A DNA stretch of 64,000 nucleotides, from NCBI GenBank assembly GCA_016235455.1, contig JACRKZ010000129.1, positions 1 to 64,000 on the forward strand, read 5' to 3'. The number at the start of each line of letters is the position of its first letter. Positions within the stretch are counted from its first letter, which is position 1. Shown here one piece after another: positions 8,884 through 17,896 of the stretch. The position numbers were made by a program, and so were the translations under genes. The DNA comes from Armatimonadota bacterium. Its GTDB lineage: Bacteria > Armatimonadota > UBA10988. The notes under the pieces are model-generated. The model worked only from the letters and a program-made list of their open reading frames with translations, was not told where the DNA came from and searched no databases.

Positions 8884-10278
8884 TCACTTCCTGGCCGCGC
8901 CGGGCACCAGCACCTGCACTTCCCTCGGCACCGCCGCGTTGCCGGCACGGTCGGCGGCGCGCACCACGAGACGGTAGATGCGGCCGTCCTTGTCCTTGCC
9001 GTCGCGCTTGGCCCGCAGCCCGACCGAGACGCTGAACGAGCCGTCGGTCGCCAGGTTGCCGGTGATGTCGGTCTGCCGGTTCAGTTCGCCATACTCGTCG
9101 ACGACTTCCAGACTGGCGCTGGCCACTCTGCCACCAACATCGGTGATGCGGCCGCTGAGCGCCACCTGCACCATCTTGCCGTTGGCCGGCAGCAGGACGG
9201 CCGGCTCAGGCGAGCCGAGCTCGATGGTGGGTGGTGTGATGTCAGGCGGGAGGGTCAGGCGCCAGCCCTTCAGTTGGTAGCTGATGTAGGTACCAACGAT
9301 GGTGCGACCATCGTCCGAGACGGCTTTGGCATTGTCGATATACGGACTGGTCACCCCGTACTCGGTCAGCAGATACTCTTCGATGGACCGACAGGCGCCG
9401 CCGTCGACCCACAGTGTCGCGTGGCTGAAGTTGTCGAGATTGCCGTTACCGACGATGACCCGGCCGTCCGCGGAGGCATCGCTGGCCTGGCTGACCTCTG
9501 AGCCACCGGGCAGATCGCCCAGCAGCACGCCCGGCCCACTGCCCCGCCAGGAGGTGGCCACGAACGTCGGCGGGCCGCCGGACATCCCGACGACCAGCGA
9601 GCCGTCGGCCGACAGGCCAACGCCGTAGCTGCCGACGTAGGCCGGCGACGGGCTGTCCAGCACCTGCAGGCCGTCGGCGGCCGTCCAGCGGAAGGCGTGT
9701 CTGGTGCCGCCAACGTTCACCTGTCCCGAGACGACCGTGCCGTCCGCCGAGACACCAAGCGCCTGGCCGCTGTAGCCCGTGAGGCGCACGATCTCGGCAC
9801 CTTCACGCCACAGTGCCGGTATGGTGCCGTTGGCCTCGCCCACGATGACGCGGCCATCCGCCGACACCGCCCAGGCCGCCTGCATGTACGGGATCGAGCG
9901 CATGCCCGTCGCGCTGTCCCACACAAAGGCCTCGAAGCCGCTTGCCGCCGTGGCGCGTCGCCTGCCGACGACGAGGCCCCCGTCAGTCACATCGTAGGCG
10001 TAGCTGTCGCCGTCGGGATTGGTGGCCAGGTCAAGCACCAGCGCGGTGTCGCCGGACCACAGGGTGGCGTGGTTGCGCCCCCCGAACTCGGAAAGGCCAA
10101 CGATCAGCGTGCCGTTGGGCGAGACGCCCTCCGCCGACGACGACGCAGCCCCGGTCGGCATGGGCAGCGCCTCGGGCACGGACGATAGGGCCAGGGCGCC
10201 CGACCCGGCCAGCACCACGACCAGCAACCCGCCGACCAGCCGCGCGGCACCGCGCGGACGAATCTGTTGGGAATCCAT
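8884..10278 (-). CDS. Secreted HAF-repeat protein with C-terminal Ig-like domain
   Basis: 464 residues, start preceded by GAGGAG. The N-terminal hydrophobic segment RLVGGLLVVVLAGSGALAL looks like a signal peptide or anchor. Residues about 45-340 contain seven HAF-type repeats, each with a core like VSADGRVIVG followed by a Trp or Phe strand such as ATLWVDGG. These presumably form a beta-propeller. Residues about 350-464 look like an Ig-fold domain ending in ADRAGNAAVPREVQVLVPG. The family is extracellular and of unknown role. It lies on the same strand as mutS with a 72-base gap, and is divergent from the HzsA-like gene. No sorting motif is visible at the C-terminus. Confidence 0.85.
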   Translation of the reverse strand: MDSQQIRPRGAARLVGGLLVVVLAGSGALALSSVPEALPMPTGAASSSAEGVSPNGTLIVGLSEFGGRNHATLWSGDTALVLDLATNPDGDSYAYDVTDGGLVVGRRRATAASGFEAFVWDSATGMRSIPYMQAAWAVSADGRVIVGEANGTIPALWREGAEIVRLTGYSGQALGVSADGTVVSGQVNVGGTRHAFRWTAADGLQVLDSPSPAYVGSYGVGLSADGSLVVGMSGGPPTFVATSWRGSGPGVLLGDLPGGSEVSQASDASADGRVIVGNGNLDNFSHATLWVDGGACRSIEEYLLTEYGVTSPYIDNAKAVSDDGRTIVGTYISYQLKGWRLTLPPDITPPTIELGSPEPAVLLPANGKMVQVALSGRITDVGGRVASASLEVVDEYGELNRQTDITGNLATDGSFSVSVGLRAKRDGKDKDGRIYRLVVRAADRAGNAAVPREVQVLVPGAARK

Positions 10279-10451
10279 GGTGTGCTCCTCGTGCCATCAC
10301 GGAGACGTCGCCCGCCAGCACACAGCCCGGCGCAACGCTGGCGTCAACGTGGGCACGCACAGTTCCCAGTGTGATACAAGTAGCGCCGGTTTTCTAGCAT
10401 TCCGGGCCGCGGCGATTGCCCGCCGCCGCCAGACTGTGGCATGATCGGCCC
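10279..10451. promoter_or_regulatory. Divergent intergenic region
   Basis: 173 bases between the HAF-repeat gene and the HzsA-like gene. A TGTGATACAA element at about 10370-10379 could be an extended -10 box for the rightward gene, but I find no good -35 partner. The decamer CCCAGTGTGA (10365-10374) recurs at 5313-5322 upstream of the prepilin. Confidence 0.3.
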
Positions 10452-13430
10452 ATGAACGCCATCCTCTGGCTGCTGCTCTCCCTCGGCGCGCCCAGCGAGG
10501 TACTCATCGCCGGTCGCGACGGGCAGGTGTTCGACGCCGCGACGCACAACATCGTCGAGGTCGCCGGCCGCGCTGACTATGCCACGCTGCCGCTGACGGT
10601 CACGTGTTGGGCCCGGCTGGGCAGCGCCGATGCCTACAACATCCTTATCGCCAATGGCGACAAAAGCTCGCCCTGCCATTGGGAGGTGTTCACCATGCCG
10701 GGCTCGGGGCTGGTCACGGCCTACCTGCCGGGCATGACGCCGGACCATGTGCCCGGCAGCGTGAGTCTGACCGACGGCGTCTGGCATCAGGTGACCTTCC
10801 ACCTGACCAGCACCAGCGCGCGGCTGGAAGTCGACGGCAAGCCGGCGGGCGAAGCTGCGCTGCAGCCCAAGGCCGCGGCCTGGGAACCACTGGTCGCCGG
10901 GCCGCTGTGGTTCGGCGGCTATCCGCCGGGCGGACTGTGGTTCGCCGGCCAACTCGACGATATCGCGCTGACCCAGGGCGAGCGGCCCATCGGCCGTTGG
11001 CAGTTCGAAGACGCCGACGACAGCCGGATGCGCGACGAGTCGCCGCTGGCCAATGCCGGCCGCCTGCGCGGCGATGACACTCTGCAGCCCGACGCGGCCA
11101 ACTACCCCTTCGGCCTCGGCGGCGCGCCGCCCAGCCCGGCCGAATGGGGTCCGCGCTGCTTCGGCAAGGGCACGACCAGCGTGGCGCAGGACTGGGACGA
11201 CCAGTGGACGCTGCTGGCCGACCAGATCAGCCGCCGGCCGCGGTTGCGACCCGAGGTCATCGCGCAGGTGCTCGATCCCGAGGCGCTGATCGCGGTCGGC
11301 GACCGGGATCCGCTGGACGTGGTGCTCCGACGGACGCGCGCGCTGCTGACGAAGTTGCGCGCGCCGCAGGCCGCCGAGCTGACCGCACTGACCGCGGCGG
11401 CCGGGCAGCCGGGCGCCGACCGCCGCGCGCTGTACACCAAGGTCTGCGCCCTGCGGCGCGCGGTCGCCTTGTCCAACCCGCTGCTGGGGGACAGCGAAGT
11501 GCTGTTCTGTGCGCGCGGCGTCTACTGGGGCCACGACCAGGCCGGGCAGCATCAATCGACGCAGTATTTCGCCTTCAACGCCATCCCCGGCGGCGGCCTC
11601 TTCGCCGCGCGGATCGGCTACGACAAGCCGGTGGTCCGCGATCTGCTGGCCGGCCGTGGGCTCGGGCCGGGCGCCTTCGCCACGCCGGACCTGGACTACG
11701 ACGGCCGGCGACTGGTTTTTGCCTACACGCAGAACCGGCGTCACCGCTGGCAGTACACGCCCGAGAGCACCTGGCATCTGGCCACGCTCGATCTGGCCGG
11801 TGGCCCGGCCAAGGTCATCACCGCCGGCGCCTACAACGATTTCGACCCGTGCTGGCTGCCCAACGGCAAGCTGGCCTTCATCTCCGAGCGGCGCGGCGGC
11901 TACATCCGCTGCTTCGTGGGGCTCGACGTGCGCACCTATGTGCTGCACGAGGTCAACGCCGACGGCTCGGGCCTGGGGCCGCTGAGCTACTTCGAGACCA
12001 GCGAATGGAACCCCAGCGTCAATCACGACGGGCAGATCGTCTACTCGCGCTGGGACTATGTCGACCGCGAGGACTGCCTGGGCTCGCTGTTCTGGCAGTG
12101 CTATCCCGACGGCCGCGACCCGCGCGCACCACACGGCAACTACCCTTGGCCGTACCACACCTTCGCCGACAACAAGGCGACCGACACGCGCCGGCTGCGG
12201 CCCATGACCGAACTGGGCATCCGTGCCATCCCCGCCTCGCGCCGTTATCTGCTGACCGCCGCGCCACACCATGGCGAGGCCTATGGCAGCCTCTGCCAGC
12301 TCGACCTGGGCGTGCCCGACGACGGCGCCATGTCGCAGTTGCGCCGGGTCACGCCGTACGCCGATTTCCCGGAAACCGAGACGCCGGGCCGCCGCTTCGA
12401 CACACAGAAGTACGGCACGGCCTGGCCGCTGAGCGAGGACTTCTACCTGACCAACTACCACGAGAACCTGTACCTGCTGGACCGCTGGGGCAACCACGAA
12501 CTGCTCGTGGCGCGCGCCGATCTGCCGGTGCCTACCGACGGCCGCTGGCGACTGACCGAGCCCATCCCGCTGCGCGCGCGAACGCGACCACCCATCCTGC
12601 CCGACCAGCGCCGGCCGGGCCAGCCAGCGACCGTGCGCGTGGCCAACGTCTACGATAGCGACCTGGCCTTCCCGCCGGGCACGCGCATCAAGTGGCTGCG
12701 CGTGGTGCAGGACATCCTCAAGGACAACCCGGTGATGGACCAGCCGCGCATCGGCTATGGCGACGAGAACACACCACGCGTACCGTTGGGCATCGCCGCG
12801 GTCGATGACGACGGCAGCGTGGCCTTCGAGGCGCCGGCTGGGAAGGAACTCATCTTCCAGGCGCTGGACGAGCACTACATGGCCGTGCAGTCCATGCGCT
12901 CGGTGGCCTACTTGCAGCCGGGCGAGGAGCTGACCTGCGCCGGCTGCCACGAGTCCAAGCAGCGCACGCCCAAGGCCACCATGCGCCCCACCGCCTTCGC
13001 GCGGCCAGCGTCCAAGCTGCAGACCGAGCCTGGCGGCGGTGTGCCGACCACCTACCATCGGCTGGTCCGACCGATCTTCGAGCAGCGCTGCGTGCCGTGC
13101 CATCGCGAGAAGGCCAAAGGCCCGACGGACATGAGCTATGCCGCGCTGCGCGACCAGGCCTTCCACTTCGCCGGCGGGTTCTTGGGCAACTTCACCCGGC
13201 CCGTGGTCGGCGGCTCCCGCACCATTCCCGGCCGCTATGGCGCGCGGGCCTCGAAGCTCGGGCAGGCGCTCCTCGATGCCAACCACCGCGGCGTGGTCAG
13301 CGAGGACGACGCGCGGCGGATCATCCTGTGGCTCGACTGCAACTCCCCGCAGTACGGCGCGTTCCACGACGTTGCGGCACAGGAGCGGGGCGAGGTGGTG
13401 TGGCCGAAGCTGGACTGCCCTGGCGGCTAA
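10452..13430 (+). CDS. HzsA-like di-heme cytochrome c with N-terminal LamG domain
   Basis: 992 residues from the ATG at 10452 (MNAILWLLLSLGAP), which gives a signal peptide; the frame is open slightly upstream. Residues about 20-200 look like a LamG/concanavalin-like lectin fold (GQLDDIALTQGERPIGRWQF). The rest resembles the hydrazine synthase alpha-subunit family, with a TolB-like propeller (FDPCWLPNGKLAFISERRGG, then YSRWDYVDRE). Two c-type heme sites are visible, CAGCH at about 829 and CVPCH at about 880. The family name comes from anammox HzsA, but members are widespread in bacteria without anammox and their reaction is unknown. No HzsB or HzsC partner is nearby. A second copy lacking the lectin domain is at 53208-55613. 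Confidence 0.88.
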   Translation: MNAILWLLLSLGAPSEVLIAGRDGQVFDAATHNIVEVAGRADYATLPLTVTCWARLGSADAYNILIANGDKSSPCHWEVFTMPGSGLVTAYLPGMTPDHVPGSVSLTDGVWHQVTFHLTSTSARLEVDGKPAGEAALQPKAAAWEPLVAGPLWFGGYPPGGLWFAGQLDDIALTQGERPIGRWQFEDADDSRMRDESPLANAGRLRGDDTLQPDAANYPFGLGGAPPSPAEWGPRCFGKGTTSVAQDWDDQWTLLADQISRRPRLRPEVIAQVLDPEALIAVGDRDPLDVVLRRTRALLTKLRAPQAAELTALTAAAGQPGADRRALYTKVCALRRAVALSNPLLGDSEVLFCARGVYWGHDQAGQHQSTQYFAFNAIPGGGLFAARIGYDKPVVRDLLAGRGLGPGAFATPDLDYDGRRLVFAYTQNRRHRWQYTPESTWHLATLDLAGGPAKVITAGAYNDFDPCWLPNGKLAFISERRGGYIRCFVGLDVRTYVLHEVNADGSGLGPLSYFETSEWNPSVNHDGQIVYSRWDYVDREDCLGSLFWQCYPDGRDPRAPHGNYPWPYHTFADNKATDTRRLRPMTELGIRAIPASRRYLLTAAPHHGEAYGSLCQLDLGVPDDGAMSQLRRVTPYADFPETETPGRRFDTQKYGTAWPLSEDFYLTNYHENLYLLDRWGNHELLVARADLPVPTDGRWRLTEPIPLRARTRPPILPDQRRPGQPATVRVANVYDSDLAFPPGTRIKWLRVVQDILKDNPVMDQPRIGYGDENTPRVPLGIAAVDDDGSVAFEAPAGKELIFQALDEHYMAVQSMRSVAYLQPGEELTCAGCHESKQRTPKATMRPTAFARPASKLQTEPGGGVPTTYHRLVRPIFEQRCVPCHREKAKGPTDMSYAALRDQAFHFAGGFLGNFTRPVVGGSRTIPGRYGARASKLGQALLDANHRGVVSEDDARRIILWLDCNSPQYGAFHDVAAQERGEVVWPKLDCPGG

Positions 13431-13478
13431 GCATGCGCGGTCTGCTGTTGGCGAGCGGCATCGGCCGGTTGCGCCGCT

Positions 13479-16184
13479 TCACTGAATCGGCTTGCGCGCC
13501 GTGATTCCCCAGCGGTCGGCGAACCGGTGGGCGACCAGCAACTCACGCGGCGTCACGCGAAATACATAGCACTCGCCTACGCCGGGGTCGCGTTGGCTTG
13601 ACCCGACATTGTAGACGTCCAGCCCGCGCCACTTGTAGTTGACCGCGGCGTGCGTGTGTCCATGGACCAGAGCGATGACGTTGTAGTCCCGGATGGCCTG
13701 GTAGAAGGCCTCTCGCTCCGCCTCGGACCACCAGCCCCAACTGGTGCTGAAGTCGTCCCAGCCCAGATGCAGGAAGATGATCACGGGTCGGCCGCTGGTG
13801 CCAACATGCCGGGCCAGGTCCTCCCGCAGGAAGGTCAGACTGCCGTGCGGCTCGTGGGCCTCGCTGTCCATGTGTCCCTGGCGGTCGCGCTGGTCGCCGG
13901 GGTACAGACTGGTCTGCACCAGGTGCACCCGGTCCCAGTCCCACGAGTAATGCAGGCCGTTGGCCGACATCGCGGTCAGCCCGGCGCGCTGCTTGTTGCG
14001 GGCGATGATGCCGGGGCAGACCGCAGCATTCATCCCGCCGTCATGGTTGCCGCGGCCTTCGAAGACCGGGTAGACCAGGCGGCCCTCGCCGTTCAGCCCG
14101 AAGTCAGCGCCGAACTCGGCCCACTGCTCGGCCGTGCCAGAGTCGGTCAGATCGCCCGTGACCACCACGCCGCGCGGCGTGAGGACGACTCCTTCGCCCA
14201 GCGCCGGCGGCAGCAGGACGCCGGGCAACTGGTTCATGAAGTCGATCGTGCCACGGTTGGCCGCAGCCACGGTGTCGGTCACGCCGTAGTGCGAGTCGCT
14301 GCAAACGTAGAAGGTGACATCGTCCTTGACGAGCGGGTCGGCCGTGCGGAAGGTCCACATGTCGCCCCGCACCGGGGGCAAGTCGCCGTTGATCTGCTCG
14401 ACCCGCCAGTAGTAGGCCCGGCCCGGCGCCAGGGCGCCCGGTGGCCGAGCTTCGCCCGCGCCGGCGGCCAGGTCAAGGGGGGCGACCGTGCCGGCCTCGA
14501 CCGCGCCTCGGTCATCGCCCAGGTACAGTTTCTGCGCGGTGGCGAACGGGCCGGGCGTCCAGTGCAGGGCTGGCAGCATAGCGCTCACGCCGGCAACGCG
14601 ATGGCGCGGCTGCGGGCCGCTCGCCGCGCCGGTCGGAGCCCGGAACGTCCAGACCGGGCCGCGCTGCGCGACCCGACCATCGGCGCCGAGCTGGTCGACG
14701 CGCCAGGCGTAGGCGCCGCCCAACCGCAGGTCGACCGGTCCCCACTGCGTCTCGCCCGCGCCGCGCCGGCCCAGCCAGGCGGGACCGCCGCGGTCCGCCG
14801 CGGACACGGTGGCCAAGTCGGCGTCGAGGTAGACGTCGTAGCCCCCAACATCGGGGGATCCAGCCAGCCAGGCCAGCGTCGGGTGCAGGCTGTCGACCGC
14901 GGCCGCAACCGCCGGCTGGGGACCGAACGCCTCGAACCGGCCGGCGTCGTTACGCAGCGCGAGTTGATCACGGACTCCTGCCCAGACGCGCAGTCGGCTC
15001 ACTGCCCCGTGGAATCCGCGCTGCCGATCGGCGCCCGCGCCGAGGCGCAGCCCGGTGCCAGGCCTCAGATCGGCTTTCCTATCGGCCTGCAGGTCACCGT
15101 CGAGGTAGACCCGCACTCGGCCCGGGCCGACGACCCAGGCGAGCTGTTGCCAGCGCTTGGGCGCGACTCTCACCAGCGGCAGAAGGCGGCTTGGCGTGCG
15201 GCCGTCGCTGTGCGCCAGCTCGGGCGCGTCAGGCCGGTCGCCCAACGCCAGCAACGGCTCGGCACCGGAGACCGGCTCGGCCAGGTAGACGTCAGCCTGA
15301 ACCGTGAACGATGTCGGCCAGGTCAGCGGCGTCGTCAGCGACTGTTTGCCGGCGAAGACCACCGCTTGGCGCTCGGCGATCCTGTCGACGCGTGGCGCGG
15401 TAGACTCCCGCGCGAAGGCGCCACCCGCGGCGCCGCGGTTGGGCCATACGGCCAGCCGTCCCTCGGACAGTGCCGCGGCGGACAGGTCAACCAGCGCGCC
15501 AGGCACGACCTCGCCGGCGGCCAAGGCGCCCATGTCGGCGGCGCCCAGCGCGCGATCGTAAAGCAGCACGGCGGCCAACGAGCCGGAGAACCAGCGGCCG
15601 TAGTCGGCGGTGGCCAGGTAGATGCGATCGCTTGTGAACAGATTGAGCGACTTCCGCGCTTGCGTGTCGGCACGCCCGTCGATCCACACGGTCTCGGTCC
15701 CGTCCGGGCCACCCGTGTAGGTCACTGCGACGAGATGCCACTGTCCCTTGGCTGGGACAGTGCCGAAGCCCATGTCGGCTTCACCCCAGTGACAGGCCGC
15801 GCCGTAGCTCTTCGAGGTGCCGTAGTTGAGCTGTCCGCAGCGGCTGGCGACGCCGCGGTGGGCCCAGCAGAGCAGGCACTCCTCCGGGCCGATCTCGGGA
15901 TTGAAGGCCCAGGCGGCGACGGTGAAGGCGTGCGCGCCGGCCATCGTCGCCGGTGCGGCGAAGTCCGAGACAAGGTAGTCGGCCCGGCCGTCGAAGGTCA
16001 CGGCGCGTCGGCCCGCGACCGTGGCCACGACCGCGCCGCCGAGTTCGCTCGACGTCGCGCCGGCCCAGGTCGGCAGGGGGCCGGCGGGCAGGCGGCCGGC
16101 GTCGAGGTCGAGCAAGAGCTGGGGCTCCGCCCAGGCGGGCAGGGCCAGCATCAGGACCGCGGCAAGGCGCCAGCGCGTGTGCAT
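13479..16184 (-). CDS. Secreted LamG-domain metallophosphoesterase
   Basis: 901 residues from the ATG at 16184 with GGAG upstream; the signal peptide is MHTRWRLAAVLMLALPAWA. Residues about 20-210 and 225-410 look like two LamG-type jelly-roll domains (for example AHAFTVAAWAFNPE). Two fibronectin-like modules follow (DVYLDADLATV, KLYLGDDRGAVEAG). The last 280 residues are a calcineurin-like phosphoesterase with the full metal-site set: CSDSHYG, GDLTDSG, GRGNHDG, and VHGHTHA. It should hydrolyse phosphomonoesters or diesters outside the cytoplasm; the lectin-like domains may tether it to polysaccharide. It converges with the HzsA-like gene, 48 bases away, and is divergent from rhaB. Confidence 0.88.
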   Translation of the reverse strand: MHTRWRLAAVLMLALPAWAEPQLLLDLDAGRLPAGPLPTWAGATSSELGGAVVATVAGRRAVTFDGRADYLVSDFAAPATMAGAHAFTVAAWAFNPEIGPEECLLCWAHRGVASRCGQLNYGTSKSYGAACHWGEADMGFGTVPAKGQWHLVAVTYTGGPDGTETVWIDGRADTQARKSLNLFTSDRIYLATADYGRWFSGSLAAVLLYDRALGAADMGALAAGEVVPGALVDLSAAALSEGRLAVWPNRGAAGGAFARESTAPRVDRIAERQAVVFAGKQSLTTPLTWPTSFTVQADVYLAEPVSGAEPLLALGDRPDAPELAHSDGRTPSRLLPLVRVAPKRWQQLAWVVGPGRVRVYLDGDLQADRKADLRPGTGLRLGAGADRQRGFHGAVSRLRVWAGVRDQLALRNDAGRFEAFGPQPAVAAAVDSLHPTLAWLAGSPDVGGYDVYLDADLATVSAADRGGPAWLGRRGAGETQWGPVDLRLGGAYAWRVDQLGADGRVAQRGPVWTFRAPTGAASGPQPRHRVAGVSAMLPALHWTPGPFATAQKLYLGDDRGAVEAGTVAPLDLAAGAGEARPPGALAPGRAYYWRVEQINGDLPPVRGDMWTFRTADPLVKDDVTFYVCSDSHYGVTDTVAAANRGTIDFMNQLPGVLLPPALGEGVVLTPRGVVVTGDLTDSGTAEQWAEFGADFGLNGEGRLVYPVFEGRGNHDGGMNAAVCPGIIARNKQRAGLTAMSANGLHYSWDWDRVHLVQTSLYPGDQRDRQGHMDSEAHEPHGSLTFLREDLARHVGTSGRPVIIFLHLGWDDFSTSWGWWSEAEREAFYQAIRDYNVIALVHGHTHAAVNYKWRGLDVYNVGSSQRDPGVGECYVFRVTPRELLVAHRFADRWGITARKPIQ

Positions 16185-16396
16185 CGAGTCACTCCGCCCC
16201 AACTATCGCCCCTGGCCGCGCTCGGCGGCTTGACCTATCAGTCTGACGACTTGCACGGTAGCATCACATGGGCCGGTGGTCGCGGGCGCGACACGATCCC
16301 CGTCGCCCTGGACTGCCGGGCCTACCCGGTTCGGGCAGGACACGGTACACTGTCGGCCAATCGAGCCGCACAACACCAGAGCTGACGAGGGACGAC

Positions 16397-17884
16397 ATGG
16401 CTGCGACGAAGGACTTCCTGGCATTCGACCTGGGCGCCGAGAGCGGGCGCGGGATTCTCGGCCGCTTCGACGGTGAGAAGATCGCGCTGGAAGTGGTCCA
16501 CCGCTTCCCCAACACACCTGTGCGCCTGGCCGGCACACTGCATTGGGACACGCCGCGTCAGTTCGGCGAGTTGCTGACGGCGCTGCAGCTCTGCGCGCGC
16601 GACTACAGCCGCGACCTGGCCGGCATCGGCGTCGACACCTGGGGTGTCGACTTCGGCCTGCTGGGCGCCGATGGCGCACTGGTCGGGCTGCCCGTGCACT
16701 ACCGCGACTCGCGCACCGACGGCATGCTGGACAAGGCGTTTGGCCTCGTCGGCCGGGAACGGATCTTCGAGCGCACCGGCATCCAGTTCATGCAGCTCAA
16801 CACGCTGTACCAACTGCTGGCCATGAAAACCGCCGGCGCCCCGCAGTTGCAGATCGCCAGGAAGCTGCTGTTCACGCCCGACCTTTTCAACTACTGGTTC
16901 ACGGGCCGGCAGGTGTCCGAGGTCAGCATCGCCAGCACCAGCCAGTTCTGGGACCCGCGTGCCGGCGCCTGGGCCACCGACCTGCTGGAAGCGCTCGACC
17001 TGCCCACCGATCTGCTGCCCGAGGTCGTGCCGCCGGGCACGGTGGTGGGCGAGTTGCTGGCCGAGCTGGCCGAGGAGGCCGGCGTGGGCCGCATTCCGGT
17101 CATCTCGCCCGGCAGCCACGACACGGCGTCGGCGGTGGCCGCCGTGCCGGCCATCGGCGCCGACCATGCGTACATCAGCTCAGGCACCTGGTCGCTGATG
17201 GGCATCGAGTCCAAGGTGCCGCTGATCAATGCGCAGACGCTGGCGCTCAACTTCACCAACGAGGGCGGCGTATGCGACACCATCCGCTTCCTCAAGAACA
17301 TCATGGGTCTCTGGCTGGTGCAGCAGACGCGCCGCGCCTATGAGCGCGCCGGCCAGAGCTACGACTACGCCACGCTGACCCAGATGGCCGCCGAGGCGCC
17401 CGCCTTCGCCGCCATCATCGACCCCGACGACTCGCGCTTCCTCAACCCGACATCGATGACCGAGGCCATCGCCGACTACTGCCAGGCCACCGGTCAGGCC
17501 GTGCCCGAAGGCCCCGGTGGCATGGTCCGCGCCTGCCTCGAGGGTCTGGCGCTCAAGTACCGTTGGGTGACCGAGAAGCTGGAGTCCATTCGCGGCGCGC
17601 GCATCGCGAGCATCAACATGGTCGGCGGCGGCACGCAGAACAAGCTGCTCTGTCAGCTCAGCGCCGACTGCTGCGGCCGGCCGGTGGTGGCCGGCCCCAT
17701 CGAGGCCACGGCCACGGGCAACCTGCTCATGCAGGCGCTGGCGGTGGGCGAGATTGGCTCGCTCGAACAACTGCGCGAGGTGGTGCGCGCCTCGTTCGAC
17801 CTGATCACCTACGAACCGTGCTCGGCCAACCGAACGGCGTGGGACGATGCCTATGCCAAGTTCGCCGGCCTGCTCGGCGGTTAA
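16397..17884 (+). CDS. rhaB: Rhamnulokinase, FGGY family
   Basis: 495 residues from the ATG at 16397 (MAATKDFLAFDLGAESGRG); the longer frame upstream is unsupported. The FGGY kinase fold begins with the ATP phosphate-1 motif FDLGAESGRG. It then has the rhamnulokinase-type GVDTWGVDFGLL with VHYRD, and TSQFWDP. The C-terminal half has SPGSHDTASAVAAVP, YISSGTWSLMGIE, NEGGVC and NMVGGGTQNKLLCQ. The enzyme phosphorylates L-rhamnulose in rhamnose catabolism. No rhaA, rhaD or regulator is present in the window, so it is an orphan here, next to lectin-like exoprotein genes. A related deoxy-sugar substrate cannot be excluded. Confidence 0.93.
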   Translation: MAATKDFLAFDLGAESGRGILGRFDGEKIALEVVHRFPNTPVRLAGTLHWDTPRQFGELLTALQLCARDYSRDLAGIGVDTWGVDFGLLGADGALVGLPVHYRDSRTDGMLDKAFGLVGRERIFERTGIQFMQLNTLYQLLAMKTAGAPQLQIARKLLFTPDLFNYWFTGRQVSEVSIASTSQFWDPRAGAWATDLLEALDLPTDLLPEVVPPGTVVGELLAELAEEAGVGRIPVISPGSHDTASAVAAVPAIGADHAYISSGTWSLMGIESKVPLINAQTLALNFTNEGGVCDTIRFLKNIMGLWLVQQTRRAYERAGQSYDYATLTQMAAEAPAFAAIIDPDDSRFLNPTSMTEAIADYCQATGQAVPEGPGGMVRACLEGLALKYRWVTEKLESIRGARIASINMVGGGTQNKLLCQLSADCCGRPVVAGPIEATATGNLLMQALAVGEIGSLEQLREVVRASFDLITYEPCSANRTAWDDAYAKFAGLLGG

Positions 17885-17896
17885 GGAGCTTTCATC

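Noticed and set aside
10344..13367. A 1007-codon open frame antisense to the HzsA-like gene
   Set aside because: It has no recognisable domain and its composition is that of high-GC shadow; the sense frame has heme motifs.
10452..13430. Anammox hydrazine synthase
   Set aside because: No HzsB/HzsC partners, no anammoxosome-related genes and an added lectin domain; the family is broader than anammox.
13650..16385. A 911-codon open frame antisense to the metallophosphoesterase
   Set aside because: Low-complexity shadow; the opposite frame has LamG and phosphoesterase motifs.
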